In this document: positions 46,501 to 58,500 of the stretch, one piece after another
Position numbering within the stretch: position 1 is the first letter of the stretch
Layout: every line of letters begins with the position of its first letter
NCBI GenBank assembly: GCA_945910005.1
Contig: OX246743.1
Location: forward strand, 40,045,461-40,109,460
From: Isoperla grammatica
Taxonomy: Eukaryota; Arthropoda; Insecta; Plecoptera; Perlodidae
Direction of reading: 5' to 3'
Length of the DNA stretch: 64,000 nt
The notes under the pieces: model-generated
The model's database searches: none
What the model saw: the letters and a program-made list of their open reading frames with translations, nothing else
Told to the model about the DNA's origin: nothing
Program-made: the position numbers and the translations under genes

Positions 46501-49500
46501 GACATATTGCAGATATGTATAAACTATTTATTACTTTTTAACTAGATGTGCATAATATTACTATCCTAATATTTTATTGGTGTGTTTCTAAAGACAAAAG
46601 TGGTTCTCGTTTCGAGATCACATATTGGACTTTTGGGAATTATTTGTAATGGTTTTAAGTTTGTAGCACTGTGCATGTTGACTTGAGAGAATCGGGTCAG
46701 ATTACTCGTTGTGTTGTGGGTTTATGTGCATAGAGACTAGAGAGCATGAAGGTAGTATGTGGTACCCCATATTCAGTGTAAGCAGATGGAAATGAACCCA
46801 CTGGACTGATGAGTTAGTTGTAATTTGTATGTATTTTATATAATATATTTCATTAGTACTATGTGGTTTGTATGTTTGTGTATTTCCATGCTAGGTGAGC
46901 TACTTTCTATTTGAAGAACATTTTAGAAGATTCTGTATTTAAAATGTTTCTGACATACATGCATTGCTTCAAATAGAAATACATACTAATTAATAGGTTT
47001 TGAATGCACATTGGTAAATTGTAATCATGCATTAACAATGAATCCACAAGTTAAAGTATACATTGTAACTATATTTAATATTTAGTGTTCCTTTGCCACG
47101 TTTGGAGAGAATTGTATGATCCATACTTTATAAATCTACAACAGAGACTCAAATCAATATGAGTAACAATGTAACATATTTAACTACTGTACTGGCATTA
47201 ATTCTGTTCCGTCACATTCATAATTGTAAATTAGGATTCATCCATGTAATGCTATGTTCTTTCAGGAGACGTCTAAGGTAATTAAATATTTTATATTTCT
47301 GCGACAACTGCAGAATTTAATTCTTGTGTACAACTAATACTAGTCTGTGTGTGGAAGAAAAAAGCATGTCTTTTATAATATTTTTGTAATTCTTCTCGAA
47401 GACATTCGTTGAATAAACGAACACAGTTTACTGTCCTCAATCAAATGTCATTTTCAATCAACCAATCAATCAGTCATATAAGCTATTATTCTTCACTATG
47501 TTTACAAGATTCCAAAATGTATTAAAACAATAATTTTTAGTATTATATTTTGTATTTTTATTTTTTATGTCTCCTTGATGTGGTGTTATTTACCTTAGGT
47601 ATTATATTCATTTTTCTTTAAATAACTTAAGAGGGTATGCAATGATATAATTTACATTTATTCACAAATTTATTTGGATGTCTCGTATCATTTCTGTTGG
47701 GTAGATATTATTTCTTAGTTGTATAATTATGTATTATATAGTTAATAATGTATTTCAATGTAGCCATTTTCCTGTTTTAGGTATTGAAAATCGTATGAAT
47801 GGTCCATTTCGTCGGATGGAAGAGAGTGATTGGCATTACGTGTGTACCAATTGTGGCAATACGTATAAATGGAAGAAATCCCTTCGACTTCATTTGAAGT
47901 ACGAGTGCGGTACGGAGCCACAGTTTGGCTGCCCAAATTGTGCCCGGCGATTCAAGCAAAGAGGAAACTTGAAGAAACATCTGCAGTCGTGCTGCATAAA
48001 CTTAAATTTAGTTTAGTTTTTAAAGTGCTTTGTTGTATTAACAAGGAATTTATTTATTATTAGTTTTATTACCGACAGTTTATAATGCAACATGCACAAA
48101 CGTATTTTGCAAAGTTCCCTTAAAAAAAGTGTTAAGTACTAGAAATATAAATATTCCACCAATACTCACTTACATTATCTGTTGGGTAATTTTTCCCTTA
48201 TGCTCACACCATAGCACAAATCTCTTCTCTTTTCCCACTCCAGACCTTTTCCTTACTGCTGTGCATCTCTTTGTATTATTTTATTTATTGTGGTCTTTCT
48301 TAAGACTATTATTATCTATTTTGAATGCTTTCCTGTTTTGTAGGGAGTATTGCATAACTTGGGGAAAGCATATTTACACGATCATTGTGCACCTTTCTCA
48401 TATTTCCTCTTTCCCATAGCAGTGGTCGTATGCTTACTATTATTGATTATGATTGGTAATGCTTTGTATCTGGGTGTCAAAAATCATGTCTTAGGTGAAC
48501 ACTATTAAAATAAACTTTCTTTCTTTTTTCGTATAAAAGAAACCTCCTAATTTTTATATTTTTTTTCATGAAGATTTTGATGTAACCTATGCCCAAATTT
48601 AATTCTTTTCAATATAGCTGACGTTTTAAACGAGTTGTTATCTGTTTTCAATGTAACTCCAAAAGCCTGCATCATCATGGAATCTGGTAATAAACTTGTC
48701 TAAACATTCTGCTAATAATTGTAGATATAAAAACATTGAACACAAACAACAAACTTACTCGCAAATGATTTTTTTTTATTGTTTTGCAAGCATCGCCTTA
48801 TTCTCTCCTTTCATCTCTTCTGCGGTATTCCTCTGCGCCACCTTCCCATTATTTTCATTTCAATGAATTTTCTTGGTATCATGTAGGCTTCCATTCTCTA
48901 CGTTTGTCCAAATCATTGTAGCCTTATCCGTTTTATTCTTTCCCCTAGCTTCTAACTGTTAAAAGAAAACATGTGTTTTACTTTCTATTACAAAATAATA
49001 ATACAAGGGAAAAAACCCAATAGTAATATTACAAAAATGTTGATTACATTCAGCTTCTACTCTTTTCTTTGTAGATATGGTGAGAAGCACCCACGATCAC
49101 AGTTTATCAATGAAAAATCGCCACCGACCAACACCTAGGGTGTTTGTCCCAATCGGAATATTTGGATGTCCGAACTGCAGCAAGAGTTACCGTTGGGAAA
49201 AGTCCTTACGTCTCCACTTGCGGTACGAGTGTGGGATAGAGCCTCGATTCAGCTGTCCGCATTGTCAACTTCGTTTCAAACATAAGGGTCACCTTAAAAT
49301 GCACATACTTCGTAAACATGCTGATCAAGGTGTCGAAATCTAGGAGGCCTACCAGGAAAAGAATTAAAAGAAATAGACATGTTATATGTTGCAAGTTTTT
49401 CATTTCATTAGGCCTATGTGTGTTCATGTGACCATTTTTAACTAACAAGAAATGCAAATGTCTTGAAAGTCGGTTATTGCATAACATACTGTAACCATCT

Positions 49501-52500
49501 CATTTTAATTTGTGGACTAATGTTGATGATCGTGTGCTGCATTGCTTCTAAACTTTTTCCCTTGAAATAATATAACACTACGTTGTACATGTTATAATTT
49601 GTAAAATTTTAGTTTCAGATTATTTTAATAAATCTGCTATATTTGATAATTGTTTATGATTGAAGTAGATATCTGTCTAGTATTATTGGCGGGAAAGCAT
49701 AAATAAATACACATACATGTGTTTGTAGTTTAGTGAATAGTTTCAGACTTTTCTTGACGCAAGATTCTTTTTGTTGCTAATGCGACGGTTGTGTTTACAA
49801 TGTTATAGGAGCAGTTGGTTTCGAAATGCGCCTTATGGAAGGCCTGGGATTCGAGTATCAGTGCCCGGCTTGTGGAAAAGGCTACAAGCGGAACACTTCG
49901 TTAAATAGACACACCAAGTACGAGTGTGGAATTGAGAGAAAATTTGCGTGTTCGTTTTGTCCTCACCGTTCAATTCATCGAACTCATCTATTGGCTCATT
50001 TGAAACAAAAACACAAAAGTCAATATTTCAAAACTTGAAATTTCTTCATGTTTGAAATACAGTCGATCTCTTCATTGTGCTGATAGTTGCATTTAGTCAA
50101 CGTAAACCAAATTGATTAAGTTAAAACAAATATCTACTAACTGTTAGAGTAGTTTGAGCTTCCCAATATTCTATGTAACCCTTCACATACAGTAGTAAAT
50201 GTGTGCAACAAATGGCCATCAAATAAATTAGGGGAACCATTTTCGTTTCTCATTAATATTATTAGATAACATTTCCCTTTAGTTCCTCTGTAGAAGAATC
50301 TCAACAATAACTGCTTTGGATTACAAAGCTTAGATAACTACTTCTTGCATATCTAGTAGAAATATAATATCTCTTTTTCTACAGGGGACAAAATTGTGTG
50401 TTGAATTGTGACATCATCTGAATTCTTGCCGAGACAAATTGATAATTTCATAGGTTCGCATGCACATTCACTTCTTTCACATGTTCCTGGTTATGTTTTC
50501 AAATGAAAATAGTTCTTAGCAATGCTCATGTCTCTTGGATGTTTGTTACATTTTTATTTGTATAGCAGTTGTTGTAATTAAGATTTTAACAGTTTTTATT
50601 TTTAGGTGCATGCTCATTATTTTACCATATTTGATGTTTAAAAGTATGACACACAATGAAATGTTTGCTAGGTAACTAATTATTTTTCAGTTGCAGTACA
50701 TTTTATATTATGTATTTGGAATTACCTATTCATAATTTGCATTTTAGAATAAATATATATTATAATAATGATTATGTAGGTTTTAAGCTATAGCTAGCTT
50801 TATGGACAATGTTGTGAAGTTATAGCAATTGCCGAAAAAAGTTTGCCCCAACTGGGGATTGAACCCGAGTCCTCCACTTTCATGTACCGAAGCTCTAACC
50901 GTTTGAACTATACGGGGGGGGCTACAAGACAAACTGTTTTGACAATTGCTATCACCTCGCAAAGTATTGTGATATTACATCTATTAAGAGGTAAACCTTT
51001 TGGTCCCAACATTCACGTTATTTTACTGCAGCAACGTGATTCTCATCTCCAACTAACTATCAGTGTTTTGTTTTGTTGCAGCATTTGTCATGTATCCGCT
51101 GAACATAACGTTGAAAACTCCTGAAGACTCGACTATGTTCTATTGCAAGTTGTGTGGGAAGAGCTACAAGCGAAGCATCACCCTAAACCGACACTTGAAG
51201 TTTGAATGTGGCAAAGAACCACGGTTTCAATGTCCGTGTTGTGATTATCGGACTAAACACAAGAGCACTCTGAAGACGCACCTGAAGTTACGACACAAGT
51301 TCAACGATCGTCCTGTATAGTTTTTTTTTTTTTTTTTTTTAGTGTCTTGATTCTTGAAATAATTTTAAGGTCTAGTACATACATGATCGTTTTTGTGTCT
51401 ATGTGAATGAGTTAGTTTACGTCAAATGTATTTTGATTTCGCTGGAAAATAATGAAAAGCGTACAATTAAAATCTGTATTTTGGAAAGGACTGGAAATGC
51501 TATCTTTCCTATAATGTAGCAATGTTTGTTTCATAGTTATCTACCGCCAGTAAGTAAGTACTGTACCTTAATGATCAAAAACCTGTTCTTCATTATCCTA
51601 ACATAATAGCAAAACTTGCTCTCATGAAGCCAAAGGCCCCTGTGAGTGCGCTGGAAGAGAATGTTTTCCGGCAGTGTTTTTGAGAAAAAGTCTACACAAA
51701 GTAAATTCTTGGAGAAAGCATTGAAATAAGTGTTCATTACTTAGTACCTGCTGTAAGCTATAATTACCTACAAAAGCAAATCTTTTGAGTGTACAAGGAA
51801 GAGATTTGTTAAATAAATGCATTCATGAAGTGTTTTATTTGGTTAAATAACACCTTTTAAAAGTTTGTACTAGGCATTAGGTATTCTTTAGTTTTTGAGA
51901 CCGCAGCTTTTTAGTATAGTTGCATGTGCAAATAGTTACACCATAGACACTCATATAAGTCATCAACGTCTTCGACTATGTTAGTTACTCTGAGACAACC
52001 ATATTGTGTCCTCATTGCTTGTTTACATTTTCAAATGCCCATTTTTGTGTTACATCGTGTAGCATGGGTGTCACGTAACATATATGGTCAAAACAATAAA
52101 GTTTGTATGTATCCACAGTATATTTAAAATCAGCATCAATAATAATAATTAGCTTCCATAACAATTTCTAAATGTCCTTTATGACTGGACTTTTTCTGCA
52201 TAATCCATTGTTGACATCTCAAATGAGAACTATTTTATTTACCTGGCTTGGGCATGGATGTCATGTGGCATTCTTTCATCCTCATAATCACCCACTCATC
52301 GTCTTGATTAGCCTCGTTGCAAAAATGTGGGATGTAAAACCCCAAAATATCATCATCGTCTCGTTCGACATGTGTATATATGGTTATAATTTTAATTTTA
52401 TTTAATTTAATTTAATTTAATTTTAATTGAAAATAATATTACACTTATAGACCTAATTTCTTGTACCTTTTGTTAGTATAAGCATGGACTTATAAATCCA

Positions 52501-55500
52501 TGGTATAAGTTATGTATGTGAAAATATTTGTCCCAATATTGGTTATTGATAAATAACATTAGTGCATTGGAAAATCTGGTAGTAGCGTATTAACTGCATG
52601 TTATTATAGTATTAATTTTAAAATAGAATTCATATTCATTCAATTTTTTTCTCCAGCAATTCAATCGATGTGGCAATATTCAGAGCACAGTCGCTTCCTG
52701 TGTCCCACTTGCAACAGGAGCTACAAGCGCAAGTCCCATCTCACGAGGCACGTTAAATACGAGTGCGGGAAAGAGCCTCTATTTCCTTGTCCATACTGCC
52801 CGTATCGGGCGAAGCAGGAGAGCCACCTCAAACGTCACTGCCTACACAAACATAGTCAATATGTATAGTGTTGAATTGTTTTGTTATTTTTGTGTGTTTT
52901 TTTTAGCTCAATATTAATGTGATTTATATGTATTTTTATGGAATGGTAGATTAAGTGATCAATAATTATAGTTTACCTGATGTAAAAATTAGGAGTTCTG
53001 GTTTTGTCTCTGGAAAATGTTGGAATCTTGAGGTTTGGTGTAGGCCTACGTATTTTTACAATACAACTTTGTGCTTACATGTTTTATAAATTATGTTATA
53101 TCTTGTCATTGGCATTTATTTAGAAAATGCTTTTTATAATTTGTGTATAACAAAGTGATTTTTATTTATTTATTTATTTATTTATTTTGCCTTGTTTCTT
53201 TAACAAAATTATATTGTTTGAAACACATCTTTTATATCAAGACTAAGCCTTACGTTATTAAACTTTACCAAGTAAATCAGTATAAGAGATAAAGAATATA
53301 GGTTAACACATAAAAAACATCAAATATTGCATATGCCTAATATAAATAGGAATTGACAGTACAGACAAGATGCAATAACATGTAATGCATATAACAGTGA
53401 TCTATCTGTACACTGGTAATAAAACTGTTCTTGTGGTCCACAATAACGTTCTAGGTATATGGGAATGTAAGCTGAACATAACCGAAAATAAGCTTCTTTG
53501 TGTAAGTAAGTAATTTAATTCGTATTTGCTGATTGTAATACTAGCACTTAATTATAATATTGCATGTAAATTTGGTTTCAGTATAGTACATAATTCATAG
53601 TCAATACATGGGCCCTTTGACTTGGATATTTATATTTTGATATTATTTTTGTTGTTGATACACTATTTATTGATCTATGGGCACACATAGTAGTTTGTAA
53701 CATTTTAAAAGTGTATGGTACCTACTAAGATTTTTTCTTGTTCAGATTGCAAGCCAATTTTTAGTTTACAGTCAAAGTATCATTTTAGTCTGATTTGTAT
53801 ATTTATTTATACACTACAGAACGTGTACTCATAGTTCTGAGTCTGCCTTTGTTTCCTTGAAAATGTATGTTAGGCCACATGAATTACAAGTTATTGGAAA
53901 ATAATAAAATTACTTTTGTATAATGTTATAGTGTAGTAATGTTTTTCTTAATTTATTATTAATAAGTAGGGTAGGAAAAACAATAATACGTGTGCTTAGG
54001 GATGAGATGGTGGTTCGGAGAGACCATGCTCCATTTGGGCTCCCTTGTGTTTTGTGTGTATGTTTATTAAATTAATATCGCATGGGGATTGCCGGATAGG
54101 ATAGTCATAAGAGAAGAACACGGTTGTCATGTTCACTGGAAGTATCCTGTTATTTGAGAGACAAGTTCTTATCATATAAAACGGACATTCCATTCCTTAC
54201 TCGAATGGTTCAGTTGCAGCAAGAAAAACCTATAACATATTAATGGTCTGTTCTGCTGATCACACGTTAAGTTCTTTGTAAGATGAGTGACTGTGTGAAG
54301 GTTGTTTAGTTGTCAACTCGACAACGACGGTAAATGGGAGTGAATACACACAACACATAAGCCATAGCTCAAAGGATCCAGAATGGGACGATATTGATGC
54401 ATGTGATGTCGATAAGGTCCTGTAACAATTCATTGACCTTTCTCGGATGTTTTTTTTTATCGCATGTGTGTGTGTTTATACCACTTGGTGCTAGCATGCA
54501 TCTAATCATTGAGGGCAAGTTAGGGAAGATTACTCTAGTTAGCGTTATGTTGGGTAACTTAATAAATAAGATACATGTCTGTTCTTTGTTTTCTGTGAAA
54601 ATAATACTAATACTGCAGCTGAAGAACGATTGTGAACCCGTGTTAACCTGAGTTTTATCTCTGTTTCAGGGACTATCACTGACTTGGGTGTGCCGATCAT
54701 TACAAGAATTGAGAGCTGGAACAAACGATTTGAGTGCAGAAATTGTGGGACATCGTTCAGACACAAGGGAAATCTACAGAGACACAATAGAGTCACATGT
54801 AAATTAGTAGACTATCAGATTTTCAAGTGTCCGCATTGTACCTACTTTACCAAGTTGCGAGTTCAATTAAGACACCATCTGAAGGTGGTGCACCAGGAAA
54901 AAGACAGCGTGGTGTCGGCAATAACTCCGACGGTAGCTCAGCTACCCACGTACGTTGGTAAACCTCAGTATAAATCTCCGGTCGGCAGTCCGGTAAAGTT
55001 TCCGGTCAGGTCACCGGGTAAACATACTTTGGGGAAACCTAGTGATAAACCTAAACAATCTAAATCTCCATCGAAGACCAAGTCTTTCGTGTGCAGATCT
55101 TGTCCTAAAAGTTATGCAAAGGAAATCTTTTTGAAGCGGCACATAGCAATCGAGTGTGGGAAAAAGCCTCAGTTGCAATGCCCACGATGCCCGTTCCGTG
55201 GTTATTTTCAGTACACATTGAAACGTCATATTAGACTGAATAGGTGTAAGAAAATAGCTGTTCCAAATGAGTTATTAATTTCACCTAAAAAAGAGTCGCC
55301 AACTATTGCTCTCGACGAATCTAAAAACCCTGATTTGGTTGGTTCAATAAAGCCTCCAATCCTCGATCCAAGCTTTCTCACTCCCTTCGAATCAGAACCA
55401 CAGCAATCACAACAAACTGTGCGATACTGTTGCCCTAACGATGCCTGCAAAAGGAGCTACAAACATAAGGCCCATTTAAAAACTCACATGAGGTTGGAGT

Positions 55501-58500
55501 GTGGAAGAGAGCCCCGATATAAGTGCCCCAATTGCCCGTTCGGTGCGACGTGGGCAAAAGATCTACGCAATCACATGCTGGGGCGATGCGGTCAAGACGG
55601 TAGTGGAATCGGCATCACACGAAAATTTGCTCACTCCCGGGTGACGCCGGTTCCGTTCAAACTCACCGAGAAGGAACGTAAGGAAATGAGTCAAACATCC
55701 AAACAACGATTTGCTTGTCCCAAATGCCCTCGAAGCTATACGTTCCACAGTGATTTGGCATCGCATGTCAAATTTGAGTGCGGGAAAGATCCAACGTTTC
55801 AATGTCCACATTGTCCTACACTTTATCACTTGAATAAAGTACTGAATGCACATTTGAGGCGCATACATAATGTGGAAACTAGTAAGATTAGAAGTGAAGG
55901 AATGCTAAAATCAAAAAGTAAAGAAAATGAACAACTAAGCGACAATATGGACAAGAAAATAAATTTTGCAGAAGTTGAGGCAAAAAAATCGAACAATGAA
56001 TGGGCAATTAAATCTACAGGCAGCATGTCACCTTTGGCAAACAAGCATATCAAGAAGGAAATTGATACTAATCCAAGTGACAGCAAAGACATGATTATGT
56101 CTTTAGCAGAGGTTACACCCAACACTTCAGTAACTGCCAGTATGCATGAAGACGGTTGTAGTAAGAAAACATCTTTAACGGACAAGAAATCTTGGAATAT
56201 CGATGGCGCCGATGATGATTATGTTATCCTGCCGTCAAAAGAAGATAAAGTTGACGATAGTGGAGAAGATAGCGATTGCGTAGAATTTTAACTGAAAATA
56301 CTTCAACAATCGCTCACGTTTAATTGGATCCACAGTTTACATATTAGCTAGTAGACCTTTCTATGTAAATGTGTAAACTTTTTCCTCTGAGATATTACTA
56401 CTGTATGTACTTTCAAAGAAAATTAATAAATTATAAAATTGGGTTGAAAGGTTAATGAAATTATAGATATCATATAGCATAACAACTGGTCAGAGCTTGT
56501 ACTGAACATGACCAAAGTTAAATTAAGGATCGTCCACACTAAAACACAATTAAGTTTTGATCTGCTGTTGTGTGGGTGGAAGTGGGGGGGGGGGGGAACT
56601 CATATGGGAGTTATTGGCCATAATATTGGCAGTATGTCTTCCTTCTAGTCTGCTAACTCATGCCTCTTCGCACAACAAATGTACACAAACACTTAATATG
56701 TGCCATTTAAACTTGGATGGAAGATGTGCTTTCCTTTCTCATTGGTATTATTTTCTGTTATTTTTGACAATTTAAGAAAATAGGAGTCAATGAAAGCGAT
56801 AATTTCTATGTTTCAGCTACTTGATAATCTGTTTATGTTTAATGAAAGCTAGTATGAATATGAAATATTTTGGCATAGTGTGCCTTCTCACTGTCCGCTG
56901 ATTTTTTATAATGTAGTCATACTATAATATCCATTGTTCTGACACATCTTACTGAACTGTGCTGCCGTATAAATGTGATTATTATCTCTAGATGAATCAT
57001 ATGAGGGGGAGTTTTGCACCTTGACTACAGTACAGTGCTGCAATACATTATACGTATATCAATACGTAGTCACATATCGAATTATACATAGTTTATATTG
57101 GGCTGTAAGCTCTGGTGATATCTTTGCAGGTAGATGCATATTGTTACAAACATATTATATTTTATGTTTATCTAGTTTTTAATTACAAAATTATATTTAT
57201 ATTAAAAGTTGTTAAGTGGGTAGATACAAAACATTTTATTATAAACAATGTTACCGACATTTATATGAGAATATGGGTCTGCATTATAATTATAGTCTAT
57301 TATTTATAATTCATATTATAAGTGTCAAGAGTATAACACTAAGTAAACTTAATTTAAGTGGCTTAAAAAACATTTTATTACTATAAACAATGTGACCAAA
57401 ATTTGTATGAGAGTATGGGTCTGCATTATAATTATAGTCTATTATTTATAATTCATATTATAAGTGCCAAGAGTATAACTATTTTAAAGGAGTACGATAC
57501 TGTACTGGTATAAGGTTTTATTTTAACTAACAATGCTCTGTACTATGAATTGTAGGTATGATATATGGATTATTTATTTATTATTATTTATTATTATTTA
57601 TTATTATAATATTTATTTTTTATTTATTTTCTGTTTATTTTACATTAAAAATAATTATTTTAAACAATGGTTTGGACTGTAAAATTAAAGTAATAAAAAA
57701 AAGGGAGCTAGTTTATTACCCACATGTATTTAATACCTATAATTATTTGTATTTAATGTTTTAATTTTATACTTTTTAATTATATCTAATATAATCTGTG
57801 TTCATATAATTTGTATTTAATTTATAATTTTATGTATTCCAGGTTTTACCCAACCTTATGTCCCTTCTCTTACTTAACTAATAGTTACATCTATCAAAAT
57901 GCATCATAAATAATATTATTATTTGAGTTTTCAAGTTCAGTTTTGAAAGCTGAAATTTATTTCCACTTTACAGCTTTTCAGGTGAATGATTCTAATTTGT
58001 GTCTAGTAATGTGTTTCTCTTGAAAGAAGTTTATCCTGTGTATTCAATTGAAAAGTACCATTAGCAATAAACAACTGTGGATTGGCCGGCCCGGTTTTTC
58101 AATCGGTCATTCACGGGGCCATTAGCTGACGTCCGTTATCTGCATAGGGTTTTATTGGGTTACAGATTATCTAACGGCCCCGTTTACGACCCGTTGACTG
58201 ATTGAAAAACCGGGCCTCTCTTGGGGCATTTTCTTACTATTTCTTTCTTCTCCTTCAACCCTGGGTTCTTTAATCTTTCCTATACCTAGCGAGCCAGCCA
58301 AACTGCTCGTCTCCTGCACTTTGGCAATACACTACTCTCCACCCCACTCCATTCTCGGTAAGTCAATCTAAAATATACAGTCCACTTTCAATCAATCTCT
58401 TCTCTCTGCTTCCTCGCACAAACATATTTTGGTATAATGTGATCCTGCTTGTTTGTTACCATGCCAATATTGAGGTGGTAAATCTATTTACATTTATTCT

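Larger units (their letters stand above)
50039..51081. other. lola: 3' UTR and intron between two lola terminal exons
   Basis: Non-coding, AT-rich. Contains the minus-strand tRNA-like repeat listed separately. Confidence 0.5.
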
